Below, in pieces: positions 13,501-24,780 of a DNA stretch of 64,000 nucleotides. This stretch comes from Annona cherimola (lineage: Eukaryota > Streptophyta > Magnoliopsida > Magnoliales > Annonaceae): positions 75,410,224 to 75,474,223 of the forward strand of contig CM059971.1 of assembly GCA_030490835.1 (NCBI GenBank). The letters are read 5' to 3'. Position numbers and translations under genes: made by a program. Below the pieces are notes generated by a model. That model saw nothing but the letters and a program-made list of their open reading frames with translations, was not told where the DNA came from and made no database searches. The first letter of the stretch is position 1, and every line of letters begins with the position of its first letter.

Positions 13501-16500
13501 GTACTGATCAAAAGCTGTGCGGACTGGCAACAGCATATCATGCCCTGAGTTCCGGCAAATATGTTTGGCTTCTGAGAGTCTGAATTTTGAAGCCAACAGA
13601 AGGTTGCAAAGCTCTGCTTTAACCATAAAATGTATATGGTATTGTGACGGTCATATTCTTTTACAACAGCGACATCTGTGTTAGCTGTTAGCCTTCTGGA
13701 GCATGTGCGTCTTTCAAATGATAATCAATTGGGAGTCTTAGAGAGTATTTGGACATTATGATTTGAATCTTTTTGATTCAGTTTTCTGAGGGATAAATAA
13801 TTTCAGTTTTGTTCTATTCATTTATAATGGATCATGAGTATAGTTGTATATTTTTTGTTATTCAGGTGGAGCAGTTGCACAAAATTTTCAAGCTTTGTGG
13901 TTCACCATCGGAGGAGTATTGGAGGAAATCAAAGTTGCCACATGCAACCATTTTCAAACCCCAGCACCCTTATAGACGCTGTGTTGGGGAAACTTTCAAA
14001 GACTTCCCTCCTCCAGCTTTAGAACTTTTAGAAGTACTTCTCTCTGTAGATCCAGCTGATCGTGGAACTGCTTTTGCTGCTCTAAACAGTGAGGTGTGCA
14101 TTTTTATTTAATTAACTGAACTTTGGTGTCCAGCCTTGAAAGTTCTTTTCAAATACAAAACCGTTCTCTACATTCTTGTTAGATATCTTTTTCGGACTTG
14201 CGAATAACTAGCAGCTAATGTTGTTTTTAACCTTATTCTTTTCCATCCAAGCATTTTATTCTTTAAACAGCTGTATACATCTTTGTTGAAATTCTTGACC
14301 TATTTTGTTTTTGTCTTAGAATCTGGTAATGCAAAATTTGGCAGGAACTTTATTAAAGCTAGATCTCTTGTAACACAGCTAATACCATTTTGTATGGCCT
14401 TCTGATATAATAATAGCGTATTAGATTGGTAATCATCTATATGTTGGAGTTGTTGCTACCTTCTGTTTTCTTGCTAGTAATAACTTGCATGCAATAAATT
14501 TTCTTAAAAAGATTCTGTTGACATTTTCGAGTATCTGCCGTGATAATTGTTAATCTTTATTCCATCTAACTTTCCACTTGTTTTACCTTTCAGTTCTTTA
14601 CAACAAAACCACTTGCTTGCGACCCTTCAAGCTTGCCCAAGTATCCTCCAAGCAAAGAATTTGATGCCAAAATGCGCGACGAAGAAGCCAGAAGGTACTT
14701 TTCTCAATAAAATGCTTGCATATGATAAGATCAACTGCAGTATGACAGTTTTGTTCTCAAGAGGATATTACAACATCGCAGTGTCTTAAAAAAATAATGG
14801 GGAATTGTCAGTCTCATTGTCCGAGTGAGTATCAGGAGTCATCATTTGGCTCCAAATTTATTTTGGAGCAGGAAGGATAGCAGTTAGGAATACGGTGAAA
14901 TGGTCAAGTATGACTAGGTGTTGTTTGATCCATTAATTGGGAGTTTGAGATTGATCAAGTTAAGTCAAGGCAAGGCTTAGGCCTTTCTGGTTACAAGTTT
15001 AAGTCAAAAACTGCTTTTGTCATTGCAAGGAAAAGTAGGGGGAGAATAACTAATCATAGGAAAACAGTCGGTGAAGAGTACCAGTAGAGCAACAAATGAG
15101 CATCATTTTCCTCATTCCCTGGCAATATTGCATGCTAGGAAGATGGTCCAGCTGCATCGTCTCATCCTTTGATCAATTTTGACTAAATGCAACAGCCCTA
15201 GATGTGCATTTACTATGTTCTATGAGTAAGCTGTTCAGTCCGTATCCCCTTTTGATCATAGCAAAGTATTACTAACAGATTTTCAGGACAATTGATTGTT
15301 GCATTTCTCTTCACTTCTGTGCCTTTCTTTTTCATTTTAGTTCCTTGAGATGAACAATAAGACTTATCAGATCCTCTCCCTTTCTGAATCTACTTCTGAA
15401 AAATGTGAGAGCAAATGACCCTGTTACCAATGTTATCAAATATCTTCATAGTTAATTGTAATGTTTCAAATAATCAATGCCACATAGTTATTGTGATACT
15501 TTTCTGACAATGACAGGCAAGCTGCTCTAGGAGGCAAGTTGCAGAGGAATGATCAAGAAAGGAAAGTACGAAGAGAATCTAAAGCAATCCCAGCGCCCGA
15601 TGCCAATGCTGAGTTGGCCTCATCACTGCAGGTTAGTTGGACTCTAATTAATTATCTTACCTAAATTAGGCCCTTGCCTTAACCTATTGTTCTAAAATGC
15701 TGGGGATCCAGATTGGTTGTGCAGCCTACTCATTGCCAATGCGTAAAATGAAGTCATGCTTCTCAGTGTTATTTTTTGTAATTCTCTCCCTTATGTGCTT
15801 GATATGATTGCAGAAAAGGCAAGGTCAATCAAATTCCAAGAGCCGTAGTGAGAAGTTCAATCCCCATGAGGAAGTTGCCTCTGGCTTTCCAATTGATCCA
15901 CCTAGGCAATCTCATGCCTTGGAAGAGGCAAATGAAGCTTCTCAAATGAATTTTCCTAGCAGAGCCTCACATTCAGGGCCATTAGTTCACCGGGGAGCAT
16001 GGGCAAAGGCACAGAAAAATGAGGATGGTGTAGCAAAGGTTTTAGCTGGAGCCGACCTATCAGCCTTTTCTGGTTTAGTAGCGGCTAGGAGGAGGTTGGA
16101 TGATCAAAGGGAAAAGAGTGGTCCTCCTCAGGTAGATGCTTCAAGTACAGCTGGAAGGTCACAGGCGTATGGGACTGAGGGCCTAGAACCCCCAAGGAGG
16201 CGTGATCCATCGCCTCATGCAAAAGAAGATGGAAGGATAGGGCACAAGGATCCAGTTTCTGTAAGTAATTGCTGTCAGATTCTCTTCTCAGCTTTTCATT
16301 TCTAATCACATTTGCACATGCAAAAGAATAATAATAATAATAATAGAAATAACAATAATAAATAAATATATAAAATAGTGATAAGTCTTATTTGGGGTAT
16401 TTGATAGAATGCTTACAGACCTAGTGAAAGTTCATATTTGGAAATTTATGGTGCTAAACTGTGGTTGACCTTATTTCTTGCATTATCATGATCAAGCTGT

Positions 16501-17773
16501 CCAACTAATATAAAGATTTCTTGAGTTTGCCATGTCATCTGTAATTGGATTTTTGGCCAGTTGCAATGTTTATCGTAATAATGTTGGAGTTTCATTGCTT
16601 CTATCCATCACCAACTTGTCCCCTGATTCTGCAATCGTTACATGTTCTTGCTAGTTCATACTTGGTAAAACTTAGTTTTAACCCCCCTTCAAATCCTCAT
16701 GCAAAAGAAACAGATGCGAAACTCATTATTATGTGCATCTTTATTCATAGGTGCATAGATTCTTTTGTGCATTAGAGTTAGGGTGCAACTCGGGTCTGTT
16801 CAGTTCGAGTAGTCGTTTATGGTACCCATACCCACAGGATCTGTTCCTACTATACCCTACTCTTTCCATTACCTATAAGTTCGATTTCGGTTTCGGTTCC
16901 AAATCGATTCCTACAATAACTAACGACGACATGTGAAAAAATATTTTTATGTTGTTTTAAATAATATAAAACAATACTCATTTATATTTTAGACTTTATA
17001 GTTTATAATTAATTTCATTTGTTGTTGTTTATATCTATTTCTACATTATTTGTAACCTCATTATCTATGTAATAATCACATTAACATTATCATCCACATT
17101 CATGTTATGATCATTCGTCATTACAAATACGAACCTTATACAATTTATAAAAAAATAATAAGAAAATCAAACTAACAATAATTTATTGGTGAATGGGGGA
17201 TAGAAACTATTATGTATTTATTTATATACACATGTTTATAATTATTTACATATTAAGGTAACCATGTGAGTATTCATCTGGGTCGGTTCCCTCCCCTTAC
17301 CCTATTTAGGGGGTTGGGTGATAATTTCTACCTTACCCGTATTCATAGGTAAAATTTTTTACTCTACCTTACTCTATTTAGGGTTGGTTTGGTGGGTAAT
17401 CATGGGTAACCTACTTAAGTTGCACCCCTGATTAGAGTTGCATTTTTTTGTCTAGTGTGCATTAGAGTTTTTAGTCCCTTCTGGTTGGCCCGCCTCACCT
17501 GCTTAGCAATGCTTTTTGTTTGCACAGCTGGGATATGGGCCCAAGGGCAACAAGATCCACTACTCTGGTCCCCTGATACGCCAGTCAGGCAATGTTGATC
17601 AAATGCTCAAGGATCATGATCGGCACATCCAAGAGGCAGTCCGGCGTGCAAGGCTGGACAAAGCTCGAATGCGGAAACATCAACCTGAAGGAGGGAACCA
17701 CCCACAATCAAGGCCTTGCAATGGGGGCAGTGGTTTCCCAATAATTGCCTCCTCCGGCCCAGAAGCAGGGTAG
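7579..17773 (+). CDS. CDK-like Ser/Thr protein kinase, IBS1/At1g18670-like, 8 exons
   Basis: The predicted protein is 720 aa. Exons: 7579-8001, 9536-9820, 10609-10926, 13866-14093, 14594-14694, 15517-15631, 15814-16260, 17528-17773. All introns are GT-AG and the frame is maintained throughout. The N-terminus MGCVFCK fits N-myristoylation at Gly2 with palmitoylation at Cys3, implying membrane anchoring. A Ser-rich linker and the family signature GWPAWLVAVAGEAIRGWVP precede the kinase domain (about residues 138-425). Visible are the Gly loop GQGTYSNVY, catalytic Lys165, a PESVRFMARE helix in place of PSTAIRE, HRDIKGSN with Asp260, DFG with Asp278, and the RPPELLLGATDYG region. A ~295-residue, mostly low-complexity tail contains the conserved KEFDAKMRDEEARR and a late GPKGNKIHYSGPL segment. 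Length and motifs match the plant CDK-like group named. The substrate is unknown, and a cell-cycle role is not implied. The start has an intact ORF and the conserved MGC. Confidence 0.93.
8451..8730. repeat. Tandem duplication in intron 1 (~140-bp units)
   Basis: Unit 1 (about 8451-8593) and unit 2 (about 8594-8730) both carry GTCTTGACCAACCAATAAAA, then GATGTCAATGGCCCTGTTA, then CTAAGGAxGGxCCTTT and an ending like GGxGAATTTGCAG. They are diverged, so the duplication is old. No coding. Confidence 0.8.
11262..11590. repeat. Direct duplication in intron 3 (~185-bp spacing)
   Basis: Two diverged copies share ATGAGCTTTCATGACAT, then GATATAATTTG and GGTCTTGTAAT; ATTTACCTGGAT or TTTTACCTGGAT precedes them. 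Copy 1 lies about 11262-11410 and copy 2 about 11446-11590. The open frame through this stretch is fortuitous intronic sequence. Confidence 0.7.
12186..12665 (-). mobile_element. RTE-type LINE 3' fragment in intron 3
   Basis: On the minus strand, 12665-12520 gives broken but recognisable reverse-transcriptase C-terminal motifs of the plant RTE-like kind: TAIRPVxLYG and then AQMRMLRWM. The element then decays and ends near 12186 in CAATTGACCCCAAATGGGG followed by ATGATGATAATGATGG. RTE elements characteristically end in short simple repeats rather than poly-A. Several frameshifts and stops are present. The fragment lies antisense to the host gene. Confidence 0.65.
12727..13113. mobile_element. 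Foldback MITE, GTGCACCCGGGTGCA family, copy 2
   Basis: The left end is TGCACCTAGGTGCATTAAAA, CTTAAG, TGCACCCGGGTGCAAAACC. The right end is its near-perfect reverse complement (GTTTTGCATCTGGGTGTACT through CACCCAGGTGCACC). The inverted repeat is about 50 bp or longer. Each end carries two short palindromes. The AT-rich interior matches the other two copies. It lies in intron 3 of the kinase gene. Confidence 0.75.
16779..17430. mobile_element. Non-autonomous hAT-like element in intron 7 (652 bp)
   Basis: The left end is TAGGGTGCAACTCGGG; the right end is AAGTTGCACCCCTG. An exact 8-bp target duplication, ATTAGAGT, flanks it at 16771-16778 and 17431-17438. Size and duplication length fit the hAT superfamily. 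No coding capacity. Ends resemble the elements at 20408-21645, 30177-31738 and 51350-51491. Confidence 0.85.
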
Positions 17774-18174
17774 GTTGGGTAGGAAGGAGACCTCAAGTCT
17801 ATCATCAGTCATATCAGCAGTCTTTGTGAAGGGATCAGCAGCAACAACAGCAGAGAAGAGGTATGCGAGGCTGAGAGCTTTGCTGCTCTGTTATTGGAAA
17901 TCGGAATATGTGGAGGGAGGGAGGGAGGGAGTAAATGGTTGGATTGGCCGATCTTGGTTTTTATGTAAAGGGGCCACGTGTAATGCTTGTTGCTGTGTAG
18001 AGGAAGATTAGGCAGAGAAGGAAGGAATGTGGATGATGAAATTAATTGAGAGAGAAATGGGAGGTTGAGGGGTGGTGGTTGGCAATTTGAGTTAATCAAT
18101 TGGGGAGATCAAGAAGACGGATACTCCATTCCATTCAAATTCGCGGCTGTAGTATTGTATTTTCTCTCTCATTA
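17774..18174 (+). other. Probable 3' UTR and downstream of the kinase gene
   Basis: The stop is followed by about 400 bp of G/A-rich sequence without an ORF of note. No unambiguous polyadenylation site could be assigned; AT-rich sequence at 18130-18175 is a candidate region. The short frame across 17745-18011 overlaps the coding exon out of phase and is not a gene. Confidence 0.4.

Positions 18175-18213
<39 letters not shown>
18175..18213 (+). repeat. (ATG)13 microsatellite
   Basis: Thirteen uninterrupted ATG triplets, followed by CCTCTAGG; a shorter ATGATGATCCTCTAGG repeats at 18247-18265. A likely polymorphic simple repeat. Confidence 0.95.
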
Positions 18214-18215
<2 letters not shown>

Positions 18216-18295
18216 CCTCTAGGTTTCTATTATTTCTCCCCCATAAATGATGATGATCCTCTAGGCTGGCCACTCGATTTATTCAGTGAAATGAA

Positions 18296-18430
18296 TTTTT
18301 TTTTTTAGTTATATCGTGACCTTGGATTTCCGAGGTCAAGCCGGATCGGTGTTTTCTATTCACAATACTTGAATTCAAAACCTTGCTTAGGAGGAACCAA
18401 CCGAGCTCTTTGCCACTCGAGCAAATAGGT
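18296..18430 (-). mobile_element. tRNA-derived SINE-like element
   Basis: On the minus strand, a box-A-like stretch (GAGTGGCAAAGAGCTCGG) is followed about 30 bases later by a box-B-like GGTTTTGAATTCA. About 100 bases of unique sequence follow, ending in an 11-base A tail (T-run 18296-18306 on the plus strand). Size, order and tail fit a plant SINE. Possible target duplicates around TGAAAT are too short to rely on. Confidence 0.5.
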
Positions 18431-20407
18431 GCTGGTTGAAATTGGTGTCGTGCTCTGCAGCACCGGCCATCATCTGCCGCTCGTTGTATGCGTGGTTGAT
18501 ACACTTTGAGCTCAAACCTAGCGATTTGCTCTGATAGCATGGTCTTGAATGCCATCCGCTTGCATGACAACGTTTCTTAAACGCCAGTTGCATAAACGGA
18601 TCGTGTTGTTTTTTGTTTTAATTTTTTTATTCTCACGGCCCAATTTTATGAGGTCATAAACTCAATTTTTTTTCATATTAGATATATAATAAGGTTTAGC
18701 TTGATGGCCCACCTTAATGATGAAGTCCAAATCCATTCTAATTGGTTTAAAAACTGTTTTAACAAGAGTTTCAAGGCACTAGAGCATCAGCAAAGAATTG
18801 TTGAGAAGCCATTCGCTGCAGGTCGTATTGTCAGCAATACTTACAACTGTTAGCCCGTACCCATATGCATAGAATGCCCAGAAATGGTTGGTAATAGTTT
18901 AATACTAACTTCTCTCTCTCTCTCTCTCTGTCTCTCACCCCCACCACCCAAAAAAAAAAGCTTTAAAACTAACTTGAGGTCGATGGTTCGAATTTAAACT
19001 CCGGCCAAGAACTACGTTGGTTGAACTTGGTTTTAATATTATTTCCTTATATATTATAAAATTACCCCCCCATCTCCCCAACACCACCCCACCCACCCCC
19101 TCAAAAAAACACACCCCACCACCACGAACAGCAAGGAGAAAATATAGTATGAGGAACCAAATGATGTTGGGTTGAATTGTTGCCTCGGATTGATTTATGA
19201 GAATAAGACGTTTATTATGTTTGAATTATTATTTTAACTATTACATTGATAAAAAAGTTTAAGGGGCCTCAAATAAATTTTATTAAAATGAATTTTTTTC
19301 TCTGTACGTGACTTAATTTTACGATCAATCAAAATTTTATTTTGCGATGATTATTTATATTTTAAACATAATTAACCGCTTCAATCTAATAAGTTAACTC
19401 ATTAAGATATCCAACGAATCTATTCCTTCGAATGCTCCCTATCGGTTCCAAAGGAGCGATGCATGGTCTGTCTTTTAATTTTGGGCGGTTGGCTTTCTTG
19501 CAATTTTATTTGATTTTTATCTTACGACAAAGTACACATTTTTTCAATTCTTGCTCAATGGGTGTAGATCTAACCATGTAACTAACAATTCATTTAAAAG
19601 AGACATTGCTCTTGGTATAGAAGACAAACATACCATAGCTAGCCGCATGAATTGAATTAGAAATTTCTTCCATTAAGAAGCTGCTTCACCCTCATTGGCA
19701 GCTGGAACTGGGCATTACAAAAATTGCCTAATCAACTCCCAAGCTACTACCAATTGAGAACAGCTAGAAAGATATTGAAGACAGTGATAGTAGCAGTGGG
19801 GCTTGGGATGCTTACAGAATATTACATATAAGTACTATAGGAAAGACTGATTCCCCAAGTTAGCCTAAACTTATTGTACAAGTATTATCTATCATGGGCC
19901 GCATTAGATTCTAGCATGAAAACCTGCAAAATTTTATCTTTTTGAATTCTAATGCATTTTCACTAATAAACAGAACGCATTAAGCACTTCTGCCTTCTTT
20001 TTTCATACTCATGAAATAGGCTAGTATGGACTCAATCTCAAGGCTTTAGTTTGAAATAAACTCCTGAGAGGCTGTAAAACCTTAACCGCCTTGGAGTTTC
20101 TGAAGAGACATAGTCATTGCAACTACATCAAAATTAGAAGGTGTTGAACTCATATTACCTAATGTGTGTGACATAATAAGAAGATTGATATGAGTGGTAA
20201 ATTGATATGATAGCTGTCGATTGTTGTGTATGAGCTGTAATTGGATGTGATCAAATTTGCTTTGAAATGATTTTGATTGTTTTATTGGTATTATATACAC
20301 TGTGACATCTGATATTACAAACCAGATCCTTTCACAATCTTTACTTTGGAGGGACATTTTTATAAATACTTCCACACATTCGGGCGACAACTCTAAATAC
20401 CCCCATT
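18431..20407. other. Intergenic, no gene seen
   Basis: Contains a (TC)n tract (about 18911-18937), a C-rich patch at 19065-19115, and AT-rich DNA. GATGGTTCGAATTTAAACTC at about 18981-19000 resembles a box B, but no convincing box A lies upstream. The open frame 20082-20390 on the minus strand has no recognisable domain. Confidence 0.4.
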
Positions 20408-21645
20408 TAGGGGTGTAAATCGGGTCGGGTTGACTCGGGTTGGGACAAATACAACCCTAACCCACATTGTAAAATCTCAACCTAACTCTACTTTCAACCC
20501 TACTTTTCACACCTTAACCCAACCCTATTTCAACCCACCTCAAATCGGTTCGGTTCGGGTTAGAAATCGGGCTAATAGATTACACATATTATCAATGTTA
20601 GTTAAGCTTTTGTTCACCCAAATTTCTAAAATAACAAAAAAGCAATGATAATTATAAAAACAATAAGTACTAAAAAGTTCTACGTAACTCAAAAGTGGAG
20701 GATAAGTTTTGTAATTGATTTATTTTTTTGCTTTTGTATTCTTTGAGCAATTAATGTCTCCTGCAAGTCAAAAAGTGAAAGCCAAGTAAAAGTATTGCAG
20801 TAAATTATGCAAAATGAAAAAACGAATATTATAGTCTTACTTACATTCTTAGTTGGCTTCCAATCAAAGCTACAAACATCTCAAAATCCCAATTGACCTG
20901 TTCGTTATTTCAAATCACCAATGCAAGTGAACATCTAAACAAACTATTTACAATGCAATATAGGGTATGTTTGGCAATTGAAAGAGAAAGTCAATTAAAA
21001 CTTTTCAATCTAAAACTTTTCACTCTCTATAATTATCATATTTTTAACTATCATATTTTTTAATTATTTTTTCACATTTTCCTATATAACTACCCTACTT
21101 TTCAATCATTTATATACAACTATCCACACAACTAACCTATCTATTTTAACTTTATTCTCTTTATTACTCATCATTACCCTTATCATATCACATCAGTTGA
21201 TAACTTTTACTCTTCAAAACTTTTATTCATTACCAAACATACTCATAACCAAATAATCCAAACATAATTTCACAACTAATTAACCAAATATATTTCTAAA
21301 CTAAATAAATTCAAACAACATTTCATAACCAAATTGTTAAACATATTTCCAAACTCCACACAATTTTATTTAAATATCCAAACAACATGAATGAAATACA
21401 CTCTCATAAACATATTCAAATACATATCTTATGAAATCGGATTGATTCGGGTTGGTCAAATCGGGTTAATTCGGGTCGGTTTGGGTTGACCGACCCCCTA
21501 ACCCGAGTCAACCCGATTTTGAAAATCGGGTCGGGTTGAACCCGATTTTCAAAAATCGAATTTCTAAAATATTAACCCAACCATGATATAAATCGGTTCG
21601 GGTTGATGCGGGCTCGGGTTGAACCCGACCCTATTTACACCCCTA
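20408..21645. mobile_element. Non-autonomous hAT-like element (1238 bp)
   Basis: Terminal inverted repeats TAGGGGTGTAAAT and ATTTACACCCCTA, with an exact 8-bp target duplication CCCCCATT at 20400-20407 and 21646-21653. Subterminal regions are full of GGGTCGGGTTGA / TCAACCCGA motifs in both orientations, probably repeated transposase-binding-like sites. No transposase ORF. A smaller MITE (20963-21244) is inserted inside. Confidence 0.9.
20963..21244. mobile_element. Tourist-like MITE nested in the hAT-like element
   Basis: Ends GGGTATGTTTGGCAATTG and CATTACCAAACATACTC are inverted repeats, flanked by ATA on both sides (20960-20962, 21245-21247). The same family is at 58272-58534. A 3-bp duplication and a GGG-type terminus suit PIF/Harbinger-mobilised MITEs. 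Confidence 0.75.
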
Positions 21646-22334
21646 CCCCCATTACTAGGGGGATAAATGGTATACACCTATAGATGGCAGCCTTCGAACA
21701 CAGGCATTTGGCATTACTTTTTAGAATATATAAGTTCCTAATCCAACCAATTTTTAAATTTCAAATAAACAAATACTAGAGAATACTTTAACAAAAAAAT
21801 CTTTAAAATAAAAAATTAACAACTTGCATTGAGTTATCATTCCTTACCTTAAAACCGTTTACCACACCCTGAAATTTATTATAATTTATTTTCAGAGATA
21901 GTCATCTGCTATATTTGATGGTCAATCTCTCCTCCTCCTCCTGTGTTTTTAGCAAGATTGAATTTGAAATCAGAAGAGTCCAGTCTCTTTCTCTATATGA
22001 ATTAGAAAGGTAGATTTTTAGGAGTCTCCCGAAGTAAGTAATATATGGACGTGTGGGGTGCTGAAATAGGGGCTGTTGCTTTCTACATTGACGGGACACA
22101 TGTTGAATTTCATTGTTGCTTTCTACATTGGCGGCACACATGTTGAATTTCACTCGCGGGATGTCACTTTTTTCACAATTGATAGTTGATATCGAGCACA
22201 TAGACTGGTAATCGCCGCCAGAGTAACTCTTTTCTTGGGTCTTTATATTCTTCTTCCAGATTTAGGGTTGTGACTTGTCGTGGTTGAAACTTCAAAGAAG
22301 GTGGGACAGCTTTTCAAAGCAGAGAAAGCTCGCC
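21646..22334. other. Intergenic, no gene seen
   Basis: Includes a local direct repeat around 22070-22155 (GTTGCTTTCTACATTGxCGG then ACACATGTTGAATTTCA twice, about 48 bp apart). No recognisable coding region. Confidence 0.45.
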
Positions 22335-22830
22335 TGGGATGCTTGTATGAAAATTCGTTTTTATGTAACTTTTTTCATTTTCAACATCTAAATGGTTCAT
22401 GAAAAATCAGCTTCATCTATTGTGTTTAGCATTATTTACATTATAATGGAAACCTTTCGTTTGTCCCCATCTATAAACATGCAAAATTGACAAAATAAAA
22501 TTATTTTATGCTAAATATTAATTTTTAAGTAGTATTTTCAACTTCTAAACCATATAGATATCATTATTACATGGATAAATAATTATGTAAAGTATTACCA
22601 CATTCTAATATATATGTGAATGGAGCTAAACATTTTTCCTTATTTACACATGAATATACTTATTTTTAAGAAAATATGGCCTATCAACATATTGGATTTA
22701 GATAAAACTTGAAATCATAAATAAGCAAATGATGTTAAATATAATGAATGGATTGGATTTTTTTTATTAAACATCAAAATTTTAAAATTTGAGGGGTTAC
22801 ATGGAATCGTTTCTACGTAACCGCCCTGTA
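22335..22830. mobile_element. AT-rich inverted-repeat MITE-like unit 1
   Basis: The left end (TTTTTATGTAACTTTTTTCA ... ATTGTGTTTAGC) is the inverted counterpart of the right end (TGTTAAATATAATGAATGGA ... GGGGTTACATGGAATCG). Inverted repeats are about 80-100 bp with many differences. Family members also at 23395-23890, 23926-24780, and in part elsewhere. No coding. Confidence 0.55.
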
Positions 22831-23394
22831 TATATTTCAATGAAAGTCTTCCCCATATATATATAGTTATAACGTTTATAGGAAGAATTTTGGACGAATC
22901 AAATGACTTCTTTGCCACTGAAGATAATTTATTACGACATCGTATGGAAAGACAAGCTAGTCAAAAAGCATAACACAGCTTGATTGAGATGTTGATTTAG
23001 TTCAGAAATTTTTATACCAAGAATAGCATTTGCTTATATATATTCATGTGTAAATTATGAAAAGTGTTTAGATTAATTTATATATGTATTAGAATGTAAC
23101 AATGCTTTGTAGAATCATTTCTCCACATAAGAATTGTATCTTACATGGTTTATATTTTAAAAATACAAATTTAAAATTGATACCAGTAATTGAACCATTT
23201 TATTAGATTAGTTTCATGCATTTATAGATAAAGTCTATATATACCGATATTGTATAAATAAAATAATTTCTATAATAATATAAATGGTGATAAATACAAT
23301 AGATAGAGCGGATTACCTATCAATCTTTAAGGAAGTAAAATGGATAGGGTCATATAAAAGAGAGTTTCATATAGGCATAGTCCAAAATCGATCT

Positions 23395-23890
23395 CACTTC
23401 TATGAAAACCCTTTGCTATATAACCTTATTCATTTTTAATATCTTGATTGTTGATGAAAAATCCACATAATTTATTATATTTAACACGTTTATAGTATCT
23501 TGAAAACCCTTTTATTGCATCATTGATGGGGCCTTCTTGAAAATTAACCTAATAAAATAGTTTAATGTTAAATATCCACTGTAAAATTGTATTTTCAACG
23601 TCTAAAGTTTCTAAATATAATTTCAATGTGGATAAATAATTTTATAAGTACTATTACATTTTAATACATGTGTAAATAAATCTAAGCTTTTTTCATAACT
23701 TACACATGAATATGTGCATTCAACAAATGTGACTCATAAACATATTTAATTAGGATGAAACTTGACTTTCTAGATAAATAAATGATGTTAAATGTAATAA
23801 CTGAATTATATTTTCTATCAAGGATCAAAATCTTAAAATTTAAAAGGGTTATATAATTCTGCTTCTATATAACCTGGTTACATTGGACTC
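23395..23890. mobile_element. AT-rich inverted-repeat MITE-like unit 2
   Basis: Left end CACTTCTATGAAAACCCTTT with TTTTTAATATCTTGATxGTT; right end with ATGTTAAATGTAATAACTGA and GGGTTATATAATTCTGCTTC as inverted match. Same family as 22335-22830. Confidence 0.55.
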
Positions 23891-23925
23891 CACTTCTTTG
23901 TATCTAAGTTATATAAAAGGATTTC

Positions 23926-24780
23926 CATGTAAATCATTTTTAAATGAAAATAACTCTTTTTATTTTTAATATATCGATGACTTGTATGAAATTCACTCTA
24001 TTCGTTGTATTTAGCTTCCTTTGTTTAGTTAAGACCAAGTTTCATCGAAAACAAAAATGTACACAAGCCACATTTGCCTAAATATATATATATATATATA
24101 TATATTCATATATAAATTATAAAAGGTATTTTGATTCATTTATATATACATTAGAATATAGTAATATTTTATAGAATCATTTACCTACATAAGAATCATA
24201 TTTTAGATGATCTATTTATATATGCATTAGAATATAACAATACTTTATATAATTATTTATCTATATAAAAATTATATTTTAGATGGTTTAGATTTTAAAA
24301 TATAATTTTAAAATTAATATTTAATACTAAACTATTTTATTATGTTGATTTTATACATTTGTATATGAGACTTGTACACAATTATATTAGACAAATGAAA
24401 GGGCTCGATGATAATATAAATGAGGAATAATCTTGTTAGCACCCACTAAGCAAATGTCTCACTTAGATTACCTTAAAAAATCCATTTATGATACTTTTTT
24501 AATTTTTTCTTCATATGCTTATTTATCTATGTATATTTAACATATAATCAAAGTTTTACCATTTTAGATAGATATATATATATTTATTGAGATTTTTAAA
24601 CATCCGCATATAGATGTACATAAAAAAAAGTGTTGTCAAAATTTTTTTAAGGCAGGCTAAGCGAAACATTTGCTTAGTTCGGGTTAACAGGATCACTTTC
24701 CACCGTAAATTATGCTAAATACAGTAACGGAGTAAATTTTCTGGTTGTAAAAATAGATGAGTTTACATAGAAGAATACCC
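23926..24780. mobile_element. AT-rich MITE-like unit 3, interrupted
   Basis: The left end (TTTTTATTTTTAATATATCG and GTTGTATTTAGC) pairs with the right end (GCTAAATACAGTAACGG ... GTTTACATAGAAGAATACCC). It is enlarged by the separate foldback element 24432-24706 near its right end and by a (TA)n tract at about 24081-24105. Confidence 0.5.
24432..24706. mobile_element. Foldback MITE nested in unit 3
   Basis: The left end ATCTTGTTAGCACCCACTAA then GCAAATGTCTCACTTAG is the inverted repeat of the right end CTAAGCGAAACATTTGC then TTAGTTCGGGTTAACAGGAT. About 37 bp of inverted repeat with few mismatches; total about 275 bp. Confidence 0.7.

Noticed and set aside
18960..19020. tRNA or SINE from the box-B-like GATGGTTCGAATTTAAACTC
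   Set aside because: No credible box A at the right distance and no tail; upstream is a microsatellite.
20430..20648. 72-aa ORF at the left end of the hAT-like element
   Set aside because: Thr/Asn/Pro-rich translation of AACCC-type subterminal repeats.
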